Part shown: in pieces, positions 24,489 through 32,142 of the stretch
How the letters are laid out: each line of letters opens with the position of its first letter
Numbering within the stretch: position 1 is the stretch's first letter
Source of the DNA: Pseudoprimorskyibacter insulae
GTDB lineage: Bacteria; Pseudomonadota; Alphaproteobacteria; Rhodobacterales; Rhodobacteraceae
DNA length: 64,000 bases
NCBI RefSeq assembly: GCF_900302505.1
Contig: NZ_OMOJ01000012.1
Coordinates: 16,559-80,558 of the forward strand
Direction of reading: 5' to 3'
The notes under the pieces: generated by a model
The model's input: the letters and a program-made list of their open reading frames with translations, nothing else
Told to the model about the DNA's origin: nothing
The model's database searches: none
Made by a program: the position numbers and the translations under genes

Positions 24489-24968
24489 TTATTCGTCCAA
24501 CGATCCGTGGATCGCGAACTGCTCTAGCCCGGCGTCTTGCGCCTCAATGATGCGGTACGCCTCGTTCACCCCGGCCTCGGTCAATTCTCGTGCGACGGTC
24601 AACAGGGTGTTCGGCGCATGGTCTTCGCACAGGTCAGCCATTTGAAACAGCTCTTCGCGGGCAACGGGGCGGGCGGCATCGATGGATGGGGCGCCATAAT
24701 AGGTGACGAAGTGCTGGGCCAGCGCCGTTTCCAGCGTGGACAATTCTGCCGCTTCGAGCTGCGTGACGGCGACAAAGGTCACACGGCCCCCGGTTTCCAA
24801 CCCGAACCAACCATTGGCAAAGGCCTGACGTGCTTTGCCGGTCAGGTCCGCCTCGGTCCAGTTGGAAAACTCAAACCCGCCGGGAATGCACCATTCGCCG
24901 GTTTGGGCAGGCGTGGCAAACACATGCGTGTCGCTTTCGTCAAAGTGAATAGCTCGGGCGAGTTTCAT
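24489..24968 (-). CDS. DUF6505-like hypothetical protein
   Basis: A 159-residue cytoplasmic protein beginning MKLARAIHFDESDTHVFATPA, with the pattern EWCIPGGFEFSNW and a long helical C-terminal half. It matches my recollection of the DUF6505 group, found in Rhodobacterales near formate dehydrogenase accessory genes. Its ATG overlaps the stop of the upstream lipoate-ligase-like gene (ATGA), and it is last in a four-gene operon with mrp. Function unknown; Fe-S or molybdo-enzyme maturation is inferred from location only. Confidence 0.65.
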   Translation of the reverse strand: MKLARAIHFDESDTHVFATPAQTGEWCIPGGFEFSNWTEADLTGKARQAFANGWFGLETGGRVTFVAVTQLEAAELSTLETALAQHFVTYYGAPSIDAARPVAREELFQMADLCEDHAPNTLLTVARELTEAGVNEAYRIIEAQDAGLEQFAIHGSLDE

Positions 24969-25669
24969 GGAGTGTCCTCCAACAAGGTGGTCAGGGGGAT
25001 AAGATGGGTCGTTTCGCTGTCACGCAGCAGCATGCCAAAGTCTTCATCGACGCCAAGGAAGGTGCCGGTCAGTCCGTTACGGGTTGTTTCTTCGCCCATG
25101 CCATGGGCCAGCCCGCGCCATTCGCCATGCAGCGGGCGGGTGCCTTCGGCGTCCCATCGGGTGATCCAATGCAGGGTGTGCCGCGCCCAGGCCTCTAGCA
25201 GGGCGGTCGGGTCCACATCGGCGCAGCCTTCGGCAAACAGCGATGTCCGGTCAGGCCGGTCGCCGGGGCGGTCATCTTCGGGCAGCAAGGGCAGGCGGAA
25301 CCCAACGACCAGCCAATCGGGGACCGCTTCAGGGTCGGTGGAGGATGCCAAGACCCGCAATTGCCCGCACGAGGCCCCGTTGACCCGGATGCCGCCTTCC
25401 CAATCAAGATGTACGGCGACTTCGGGCGGGGCCAGAACGCCAAGCGCGTTCTGAAACCCGATCCCGCAGGCAGGCAGCATGGCCATGGCTTTGCCCAAAG
25501 GCACCTCGGGCGCAAAGACCAAGGCCGCCTCAAGCGTGGTGGTGCCTTTGGCGTAGGCAACCAGCCCGGCATCGCAGCCCGTGGTTGCCCGCAGGCAAGC
25601 ATGTTCGAACGCGCCGCCTGTGGCCGGCTCGCCATATAGCAAAGGCGGGAAAGTCAGCGCGTCAGTCAT
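24965..25669 (-). CDS. Lipoate/biotin-ligase-like protein
   Basis: A 234-residue protein that appears related to the biotin/lipoate protein ligase superfamily: FPPLLYGEPATGGAFEHACLRATTGCDAGLVAYAKGTT at the start, a central VHLDWEGGIRVNGASCGQLRV resembling the catalytic-lysine region of BPL but without an evident Lys, and a C-terminal SH3-like segment LTGTFLGVDEDFGMLLRDSETTHLIPL as in BirA. If the lysine is truly missing the protein may bind rather than transfer an acyl group. It is encoded between mrp and the DUF6505 gene with overlapping ends. Target unknown. Confidence 0.65.
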   Translation of the reverse strand: MTDALTFPPLLYGEPATGGAFEHACLRATTGCDAGLVAYAKGTTTLEAALVFAPEVPLGKAMAMLPACGIGFQNALGVLAPPEVAVHLDWEGGIRVNGASCGQLRVLASSTDPEAVPDWLVVGFRLPLLPEDDRPGDRPDRTSLFAEGCADVDPTALLEAWARHTLHWITRWDAEGTRPLHGEWRGLAHGMGEETTRNGLTGTFLGVDEDFGMLLRDSETTHLIPLTTLLEDTP

Positions 25670-25671
25670 GC

Positions 25672-26739
25672 TCAGGCCACCCCCATCGCCACCAGCGCAT
25701 TGGCCACATCGCGGAAGGCGCGGGCCTGCGGGCCGTCGGGTTGGCTGACGGTGATTGGTGCGCCACCATCAGCGGCCAGCCGGATTTGCAGATCCAAGGG
25801 CACCTCGGCCAGCAAGGGCACGCCCAGCTTTGCCGCCTCGGCCGCCACGCCGCCATGGCCGAAGACATGTTCTTCGTGGCCGCAGTTCGAGCAGATATGC
25901 GTGCTCATGTTCTCGATCATGCCAAGGATCGGTACGTTCAACTGCTTGAACATATCAATCCCCTTCCGCGCATCCAGCAAGGCCACGTCCTGCGGGGTTG
26001 AGACGACAATCGCGCCGTCCACCTTGGCCTTCTGGCTGAGGGTCATCTGCACGTCACCGGTGCCCGGCGGCAGATCGACGATCAGCACATCCAAAGCGCC
26101 CCATTGCACCTGCATCATCATCTGCTGAAGCGCGCCCATCAGCATCGGCCCGCGCCACACAACGGCCTGATCTTCGTTGGTCATCAGGCCAATCGACATC
26201 ATCGTCACGCCATGGTTGCGCATCGGCAGGATGGTTTTGCCATCGGGGCTGGCCGGACGGCCCGACACGCCAAGCATCCGCGGCTGGCTGGGTCCATAGA
26301 CATCGGCATCCAGTAGGCCAACCTTGCGGCCCTGCTGTGCCAAGGCACAGGCGAGGTTGGCCGAAACGGTGGATTTGCCCACACCGCCCTTGCCCGAGGC
26401 AACCGCGATGATATGCGCCACGCCGGGAATGGATTGCGGTCCTTTGGGTTCCGCTGGTTTGCTGGGCTTCAGATCGGGCGGTGCCTTTTCGGAATGGCCG
26501 GTCAGCACGATCATCACCTTGCTGACGCCGTCCAGCGCGTTCAGCGCGGCTTCGGCCTGTTCCTTGATGGCGGTGTATTGCGTTGCAAGGCTTGGCGGGA
26601 TTTCCATCACGAAACGCACTGCGCCCGCCTCATCGACGTTGAGGGCGCGGACAATGCCGCTGGCCATCAGATCGCTTCCGCTGGCCGGGTCGGTGATGGT
26701 TTTCAGAACCGCAAGAACGGCATCTCTGCTGGCTGGCAC
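25672..26739 (-). CDS. mrp: Mrp/ApbC-type Fe-S cluster carrier ATPase
   Basis: A 355-residue P-loop ATPase: N-terminal MIP18/DUF59 domain (residues 1-90), deviant Walker A SGKGGVGKST near residue 118, and the bridging cluster motif CSNCGHEEHVFGHGG near residue 275. Mrp proteins assemble and hand over [4Fe-4S] clusters. Only 2 nt separates it from the next gene and it starts right after the DUF6494 gene. Placed beside Fe-S-rich formate dehydrogenase genes, it may serve their maturation, although Mrp is usually a general housekeeping carrier. Confidence 0.93.
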   Translation of the reverse strand: MPASRDAVLAVLKTITDPASGSDLMASGIVRALNVDEAGAVRFVMEIPPSLATQYTAIKEQAEAALNALDGVSKVMIVLTGHSEKAPPDLKPSKPAEPKGPQSIPGVAHIIAVASGKGGVGKSTVSANLACALAQQGRKVGLLDADVYGPSQPRMLGVSGRPASPDGKTILPMRNHGVTMMSIGLMTNEDQAVVWRGPMLMGALQQMMMQVQWGALDVLIVDLPPGTGDVQMTLSQKAKVDGAIVVSTPQDVALLDARKGIDMFKQLNVPILGMIENMSTHICSNCGHEEHVFGHGGVAAEAAKLGVPLLAEVPLDLQIRLAADGGAPITVSQPDGPQARAFRDVANALVAMGVA

Positions 26740-26931
26740 TTAAGCGTCTCCCTTGATCTCGCCGGTCACTTCATGGGTCATGCCCAGTTCTTCGATCGTG
26801 ACAACGGCTTTGACGGAGTAGGTTTTGCCTGCCGCGTCCGAATTGCGCAATGCCTCTTCGATGGCTTGCTGCGAAGTGACCCCAACTTGCTTGAGGAATT
26901 TCCGCATCGACATGTTGAATTCGTCTGGCAT
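26740..26931 (-). CDS. DUF6494-like small protein
   Basis: A 63-residue protein starting MPDEFNMSMRKFLKQVGVTSQQAIEEAL, matching the DUF6494 pattern as I recall it. The ATG at 26931 has AAGGAG upstream. Basic helical first half, beta-like second half (YSVKAVVTIEELGMTHEV). It is first in the operon with mrp, the ligase-like gene and the DUF6505 gene, and divergent from a cytochrome c gene across a 58-bp gap. No function known. Confidence 0.7.
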   Translation of the reverse strand: MPDEFNMSMRKFLKQVGVTSQQAIEEALRNSDAAGKTYSVKAVVTIEELGMTHEVTGEIKGDA

Positions 26932-26989
26932 TTTACGCTCCTTGCGTGGGAATTGACGCATCCATCATGGGCCGATTAGGCTCTAACAC

Positions 26990-27727
26990 ATGTGGATTCG
27001 TGGTTTTCTGATGATCTTCGTGGCGGCCTTGATGCCGCTTGGCGCAATGGCTGACGACCGGTTGGTGCGCCTGCGTGTGCCGGATGCTTTGGTCGAAACC
27101 GGGGCGCTGAAATACATCCTGCCGCGGTTTTCGCTGAAGACCCAAGTGCGGGTTCAGATCACCCAAGGCGACGCGGACATGGTGTTTGGCGATGTCGGCG
27201 CGCCGCTGTTCGAAGGCGCGGGTAGGCTGTGGCGGATGGAGATTCTGAGCCCCGATCACCCCGGCACTGCGCGGCTTGTTGAATGGCTGACGTCGGACAT
27301 CGGTATGCGCACCATTTTGGCCTATGCCCCGGAAGGCGAGGCGCTGTTTACCTTGCCAAGCGCCCCCGAACCCGAGGTGGTTGAGGTTGCTTTTGACGGC
27401 GACCCGGATCAGGGGCTGGTGATGGCGCGGGCGCAATGCAACCGGTGCCATGTGGTGGATGATGACGTGCGGCGCGGGATCGGCTCGACCCCCAGTTTCG
27501 CCGTGCTGCGCAGCCTGCCCGATTGGGCCGATCGGTTCAGCACCTTCTACGTGCTCAACCCGCACCCGTCCTTTACGGCTATTGATGGCGTGACATTGCC
27601 CTTCGCCAAGGATCGCCCGCCACCCATCGTTCCCGTGACCCTGACGCTTGAGGATCTGGAAAACGTGCTGGCCTATGTGGCCGCGATGACTCCGGCCGAT
27701 CTGGGCGCACCGCTTGCGCATCAGTGA
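26990..27727 (+). CDS. Periplasmic c-type cytochrome
   Basis: A 245-residue exported protein. The signal peptide ends at AMADD. A single heme-attachment motif CNRCH lies near residue 150 in a C-terminal cytochrome c domain; the first ~125 residues form an unrecognised domain (LVRLRVPDALVETGALKYILPRFSLKTQVRVQITQGDADMVF is split here by description) resembling a periplasmic-binding lobe in its DADMVFGD phrase. It ends overlapping the Fe-S protein gene on the other strand by 7 nt. As it lies between formate dehydrogenase accessory genes, a role as electron carrier in formate oxidation is possible. Confidence 0.75.
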   Translation: MWIRGFLMIFVAALMPLGAMADDRLVRLRVPDALVETGALKYILPRFSLKTQVRVQITQGDADMVFGDVGAPLFEGAGRLWRMEILSPDHPGTARLVEWLTSDIGMRTILAYAPEGEALFTLPSAPEPEVVEVAFDGDPDQGLVMARAQCNRCHVVDDDVRRGIGSTPSFAVLRSLPDWADRFSTFYVLNPHPSFTAIDGVTLPFAKDRPPPIVPVTLTLEDLENVLAYVAAMTPADLGAPLAHQ

Positions 27728-29670
27728 TCGCGCCGCTTGCTGAAGTAATCATCTGTCGTGCGCGGCTTGGGCCGCTCGCCCCCGGCAAAGGGATTGTTGT
27801 CGGTGTGATACTGGGCATTGACGCGGCAATCGTCACACATCTGGATCATGCGGATGCGGTCGCCATCGGCGAACATCGCGTGGGACGATAGCTTTTCGGT
27901 GATCCGGTCGATGGTCGATTTCACGCCAAACAGCGTGCCGCATTCGACACAGGGGAATGGCTCTTCCTCGTTGATGACCTCTTGGCGCAGGGCGCTGTCT
28001 GTCAGGTTCAGGCGCGGCTCTAGCGTGATCGCCTTTTCCGGGCAGATGGTGGCGCACAATCCGCATTGCAGGCAGGCATCCTCTTGGAAACGCAGCTGCG
28101 GCAGGTCCGGGTTGTCGCCCAACGCGCCCGACGGGCAAAGCGAGACGCAGGACAGGCACAGCGTGCAGGCGTCTTGATCCACCAGCACCGCGCCATAGGG
28201 TGCACCGGCGGGCAGGGCCAGTGTTTCGGCTTCGGGATGCAAGGCGCGGGCGGCTTGGCGGGTGATCTGACGGCGCTGGCCCATCGGGCGCACAGGGTTG
28301 GCCACCGGCGCGGGGGCCGCTTCGGCATACAGTTGATCGGACAGCGCATCGGGGTCAGGCGTGTCGATCAGGATCACGCGGGTTTCACCACCAATAGCCC
28401 CGGCCAAGGCAACTTGCGCGGCAAGCGCTTCGGCATCGGCCTTGGGTCCCGGCAGAAGCGAAACCGAGGCAAATCCAGCGGCTAGGGCGGCGACGATCTC
28501 GGCATGGCCAAAGGCGCCGATGGCTGACATCTCCAGCGGGATCACGTCGGCAGGCAAGCCGCGCCCATAGCGGGCGGACAGGCGGATCATCTCGGCGCCG
28601 TGGGCGTCATGGACCAGCAGGCGCGGTGCGGAGCCGCCCGCGTCCAGATAGGCTTTGGCCAGCGTTTGCGTTCGGCGCATGGTCAGATCTACGGGCGGCG
28701 CATCGTAGGAAATCGCGCCCGACGGGCAGGCCGAGGAACAGGCCCCGCAGCCCGCGCAGATCATCGGATCAATGGTCACATGATCGCCGTCAGGTGTGAT
28801 CGCCCCGGTCGGACACAGGTCCAAACAGCGGGTGCAGCCGGTTTGCCCGGCGCGGGAGTGCGCGCAAAGCAGCGCCTCGGTCCGCACATACAGCGGCTTT
28901 TCGAACACCCCAACCAGATGCGAGGCAGCCAGCACCGCCGCAGCCACACCCGGCGCATGGCGCGGGTCGGCGCGCAGATAGCCTTCGCGCTTTTCATGGG
29001 CGGGGAACAGTGGATCGGTGCCGCGCAGATCCAACAGGATATCGCAGTCAGACACCCCGCCGTCTTGCGGCGCGGTTAACGTCAAGCCGCCGCGCCCGCC
29101 CGGTTCGACCTGTTGCAGCCGGTCGATGACCACTTCGAACTGCCCCAGCGCTCCTTTGGCGCGGCGCAACTGGCCGACGACCACGTCAAAATCGCGGGTG
29201 TCTGGGATGTCGCCCGCGCTACCCAGAAGCACCGTGACCCCAAGAAAATCCTTCAACTGATCCGCCGCAGCAAGCGCCACAGCCGCCGGGCCAAGGATCA
29301 GGCAAAGCCCTTCGGATACCACATCGAGCGATTTTTCCAGCGGCGCGGGCAGCATCGCTTCGGCCACAAGGGCGGACATTTTGGGTAGCTTTGAGGCGGA
29401 ATCCGCGCTCCAGCCGGCCCGATCACGCAAGTCCAGCAGGGCAGGGGCCTCGACCCCTAGTTCCTCGGCCAGAGCCTCAAAAACGCGTCCCTCTTGGGTG
29501 CAGCAAAAAATTGACTCGCCTGCCGTGATCGCCGCAGCGGCGCGGTCAATTTGCGTGGTGCAAAGCGCAGAACAGGTGGGCGGCACGTCAAGCCCGGTCG
29601 CATCAGCGAGTGCCTTGGCGTCAATGGTCTGACTGTCCAAACAATCACATGTTATCAAAGTCTTAGACAT
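27721..29670 (-). CDS. Multi-cluster 4Fe-4S protein of formate dehydrogenase locus
   Basis: A 649-residue cytoplasmic iron-sulfur protein. The N-terminal half has an FdhE-unrelated, helical region with CDCLDSQ and CCTQEG; cluster motifs include CTRCLDLCP and CAGCGACSSACPSG (about 285-330), CTLCLSCVSLCPSG and CLQCGLCATICPE (about 505-560), and late CVECG and CDDC pairs. This matches the 4Fe-4S protein that regularly precedes DUF3305/DUF3306/TorD in alphaproteobacterial formate dehydrogenase loci. ATG 29670 has GGGAGG upstream; the open frame runs 79 codons further. It is divergent from that operon. Electron transfer or cofactor maturation are both plausible. Confidence 0.85.
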   Translation of the reverse strand: MSKTLITCDCLDSQTIDAKALADATGLDVPPTCSALCTTQIDRAAAAITAGESIFCCTQEGRVFEALAEELGVEAPALLDLRDRAGWSADSASKLPKMSALVAEAMLPAPLEKSLDVVSEGLCLILGPAAVALAAADQLKDFLGVTVLLGSAGDIPDTRDFDVVVGQLRRAKGALGQFEVVIDRLQQVEPGGRGGLTLTAPQDGGVSDCDILLDLRGTDPLFPAHEKREGYLRADPRHAPGVAAAVLAASHLVGVFEKPLYVRTEALLCAHSRAGQTGCTRCLDLCPTGAITPDGDHVTIDPMICAGCGACSSACPSGAISYDAPPVDLTMRRTQTLAKAYLDAGGSAPRLLVHDAHGAEMIRLSARYGRGLPADVIPLEMSAIGAFGHAEIVAALAAGFASVSLLPGPKADAEALAAQVALAGAIGGETRVILIDTPDPDALSDQLYAEAAPAPVANPVRPMGQRRQITRQAARALHPEAETLALPAGAPYGAVLVDQDACTLCLSCVSLCPSGALGDNPDLPQLRFQEDACLQCGLCATICPEKAITLEPRLNLTDSALRQEVINEEEPFPCVECGTLFGVKSTIDRITEKLSSHAMFADGDRIRMIQMCDDCRVNAQYHTDNNPFAGGERPKPRTTDDYFSKRRDH

Positions 29671-30013
29671 GCGTGCCTCCCTGTGTTTTGGGCCTGTAAC
29701 TGACTGTTTTTTGCCCTCATTTGCCCAAATGCTACGCATGATTCGACTGCGCTCACAACCGGATTTCTGTCTCGCTCGGGCGACAAGGACCACCCTGAAA
29801 GCCCGGAAATGGGCTAGGTGATTCGGTCGAAACTTGGCGGGGCGATAACCAAGCAAATCACTAGGATTAGACATTTCGTCCTTTGCGGTTTCCCGGCGTC
29901 GGGCCATCTGCCCATTTTGTCCGAGAATGAAACTTCCCTTGGTAAAGTCCCGAATTCTCGTTGCCCGAACGGCAGTCGCTCGCTCTTATTTTCAAAAGGG
30001 AGGACGCCGGTCG
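29671..30013. other. Divergent promoter region of the formate dehydrogenase locus
   Basis: These 343 bases lie between the Fe-S protein gene and the DUF3305 gene and must hold both promoters. No clear sigma-70 or sigma-54 (GG-N10-GC in a good context) promoter and no long dyad was recognised. GGGAGG near the right edge is the ribosome binding site for the DUF3305 gene. Confidence 0.5.
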
Positions 30014-30580
30014 GTGTATCATAATCCAAGAATGTATCGCGTGATGCCGGTTGGCATCGTCCTGCGCAAAGCGCCGGGCGTGACACGTTGGGTGCCTTGG
30101 AACTGGACCGCAACCGCCGTTCTGCCGGGCGCTGGCCCCGCTGATTGGCGAGAGTTGCGCCGTGAAGGTGAGGTGGTCGAATATCACGCGGCCACCGTTC
30201 CGCTTGAGCTTCATGGCGCTGAGACTGAGGCCTATCTGACCGGACTGACCGCTGAGGTGCCCTCGGTCTATGTGGTGATGCGCGAAGCCGATGAAGGCCC
30301 GATGCCCTATGAGGTGCTGCTGATCACCGCATCGCCCTACCAAGCGCAGGATTACACCGACAGCGGCGACGAGATCGTCGAGAAGATTCCGATGCCGCAT
30401 GGGTTGGTGGCTTGGGTGCGGGAATTCGTCGAAGAGTTTCACCAAGAAGAAGTCTTCGTCAAACGTCGCCGCGATAAGAAGCGGGTCGATCTTCAGGAAG
30501 ACGGGATCGGCGACGCCCGCGTTGCCAAAGCCGGGGATATCTATGCTTCGCCCGCGCTGAAGCGGAGACGTCTGCAATGA
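30014..30580 (+). CDS. DUF3305 formate dehydrogenase accessory protein
   Basis: A 188-residue cytoplasmic protein with the DUF3305 pattern MPVGIVLRKAPGVTRWVPWNW ... split around residue 10-30, followed by AVLPGAGPADWRELRREGEVVEYHAATVPLELH. Family members sit next to molybdenum/tungsten formate dehydrogenase genes; their biochemical role is not established. I chose the GTG at 30014 for its GGGAGG Shine-Dalgarno; ATGs at 30032 and 30044 are alternatives. Its stop overlaps the DUF3306 start by 4 nt. Confidence 0.85.
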   Translation: MYHNPRMYRVMPVGIVLRKAPGVTRWVPWNWTATAVLPGAGPADWRELRREGEVVEYHAATVPLELHGAETEAYLTGLTAEVPSVYVVMREADEGPMPYEVLLITASPYQAQDYTDSGDEIVEKIPMPHGLVAWVREFVEEFHQEEVFVKRRRDKKRVDLQEDGIGDARVAKAGDIYASPALKRRRLQ

Positions 30581-31167
30581 GCGATTTTTGGTCCCGCCGC
30601 AAAGCCGCCGTCGAACAAGAGGCCCGCGCCGAAGAAGACGCGCAGGCCGCCGCCGTTGTTGCCGCCGAACAGGCCGCGCTTGAGGAACGGACGGACGAGG
30701 ACATCCTTGAAGAGCTGGGCCTACCCGATCCTGATGTGATGGAAACGCCGGACCAAGTGCGCAGCCTGCTGGCCGCCACCGTGCCGCAACGCCTGAAGAC
30801 CCGCGCCCTGCGCCGGTTGTGGCGGCTCAATCCGACGTTGGCCAATCTGGATGGGCTGGTCGATTACGGCGGCGATTTCACCGACAGCGCGAATGTGATC
30901 GAGAACCTGCAAACCGCTTATCAGGTCGGCAAGGGCATGGCCTCGCGCATTCAGGAAATGGTCGAAGCCGCCGCGCAAGAGGCCGAAGACAAAGAGGCCA
31001 AAGCCGAGCCGGAAGCGCCGCAAACCGTTGCCGCCGAACCCGAGGCCGCGCCGCAAATTGCGCCCGCCCCGGCACCGGCACCCGAATTTACACCTGAACC
31101 CGAAGACGCACCCGTTCTGGCCGCTTCGTCGCGCCGGATGCGGTTCCGCTTTGACCATGCCACATGA
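30577..31167 (+). CDS. DUF3306 formate dehydrogenase accessory protein
   Basis: A 196-residue protein starting MSDFWSRRKAAVEQEA, the hallmark of DUF3306. A coiled, Ala/Glu-rich N-terminus is followed by LPDPDVMETPDQVRSLL and KTRALRRLWRLNP, then a low-complexity Pro/Ala/Glu tail (about residues 130-185) and a basic end. Function unknown but genetically tied to formate dehydrogenase. The gene overlaps the DUF3305 gene by 4 nt and precedes torD by 13 nt. Confidence 0.87.
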   Translation: MSDFWSRRKAAVEQEARAEEDAQAAAVVAAEQAALEERTDEDILEELGLPDPDVMETPDQVRSLLAATVPQRLKTRALRRLWRLNPTLANLDGLVDYGGDFTDSANVIENLQTAYQVGKGMASRIQEMVEAAAQEAEDKEAKAEPEAPQTVAAEPEAAPQIAPAPAPAPEFTPEPEDAPVLAASSRRMRFRFDHAT

Positions 31168-31180
31168 TGGAAAGGACAAG

Positions 31181-31786
31181 ATGACAGCCGCCGTTGCCGC
31201 CACCATCGCCGAAGAAGACCGCTTGCGCGCGGATCTTTATAATTTCCTAGGGGTTATTCTGGCGAATCCGCCGGACCAAATGTTGTTGGATCAAACGGCA
31301 GGTCTGTCGGGCGATGCGTCGGATCTGGGTCAGGCGATCACCACGCTGGCCAAGGTGGCCAAGCTGTCCAAGCCCAAAACGGTCGAGAGCGAGTTTAACA
31401 AGCTGTTCATCGGTTTGGGCCGGGGCGAATTGCTGCCCTATGCCAGCTATTACCTGACCGGCTTTCTGAACGAAAAGCCGTTGGCGGTGCTGCGCCAGGA
31501 CATGACCGCCAAGGGCCTGGCACGGTCCGAAGCGGTGTTCGAACCCGAAGACAATATTGCCAGCCTGATGGAGATGATGGGCGCGATTATCGTTGGCCGC
31601 TTTGGAGCGCCTGCGGATCTGGCGTCTCAGAAGGAATTCTTCAACCGGCACATCGGCCCATGGGCCAGTCACTTTTTCGCAGATTTGGAAGCCGCCAAGA
31701 ATTCGGTCTTTTACACGCCCGTCGGCACTGTCGGGCGCTTGTTCATGGAGATCGAGGCCGAGGCCTTCCGGATGAGCGCGACCTAA
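31181..31786 (+). CDS. TorD/DmsD-family chaperone for formate dehydrogenase
   Basis: A 201-residue all-helical chaperone of the redox enzyme maturation type. Visible are EEDRLRADLYNFLGVILANPP at the N-terminus and the family core ESEFNKLFIGLGRGELLPYAS followed by FEPEDNIASLMEMMGAI. Such proteins bind the twin-arginine signal of the catalytic subunit until the pterin cofactor is loaded. ATG 31181 follows AAAGGA; the frame continues upstream inside the DUF3306 gene but without family-like sequence. FdhA, its likely client, is two genes downstream. Confidence 0.9.
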   Translation: MTAAVAATIAEEDRLRADLYNFLGVILANPPDQMLLDQTAGLSGDASDLGQAITTLAKVAKLSKPKTVESEFNKLFIGLGRGELLPYASYYLTGFLNEKPLAVLRQDMTAKGLARSEAVFEPEDNIASLMEMMGAIIVGRFGAPADLASQKEFFNRHIGPWASHFFADLEAAKNSVFYTPVGTVGRLFMEIEAEAFRMSAT

Positions 31787-31834
31787 GGGCCGCAAACCGG
31801 CGGGCAACCGCCTTAACCAGAGAGGAGGACTCTC

Positions 31835-32026
31835 ATGACCAAGAAAACCGAGGACGGCAAAAGCCGCCGCGATTTTCTGAAACTGGCCGGGACTGCTGCG
31901 CCGCTTGCGGCGGTGGCAGTGGCGACCAGCGGGACGGAGGCGACCGCCGCCGAACCCGACCTGTCTCTGAATGAGATGCAGGATACCGCGCATACGCGCG
32001 CCTACTACAGCAGCGCCCGTTTCTAA
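31835..32026 (+). CDS. Twin-arginine signal microprotein of formate dehydrogenase
   Basis: A 63-residue protein consisting of a twin-arginine signal (SRRDFLKLAGT, residues 10-20), a hydrophobic Ala-rich stretch and a ~25-residue tail ending RAYYSSARF. This is the small TAT protein commonly found just before fdhA in this operon type. AGGAGG precedes the ATG. It could be a small subunit, an escort for export of FdhA, or a decoy for TorD; none is demonstrated by sequence. Confidence 0.85.
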   Translation: MTKKTEDGKSRRDFLKLAGTAAPLAAVAVATSGTEATAAEPDLSLNEMQDTAHTRAYYSSARF

Positions 32027-32142
32027 ACGGACGATGCCAAACCGGCAGGGAACAACTGGTTGCGTGACGCCCGACCGTTCCAAGCCAAACTGAGTGCCAC
32101 GCGAGCAAGGCCGGACGGCCGGGCAAGCAAGGGAGAGAACAA

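Noticed and set aside
29671..30013. Sigma-54 promoter for the formate dehydrogenase operon
   Set aside because: No TGGCAC-N5-TTGC-like element with both GG and GC at the right spacing, and the nearby NtrC-type regulator lacks the sigma-54 contact loop.
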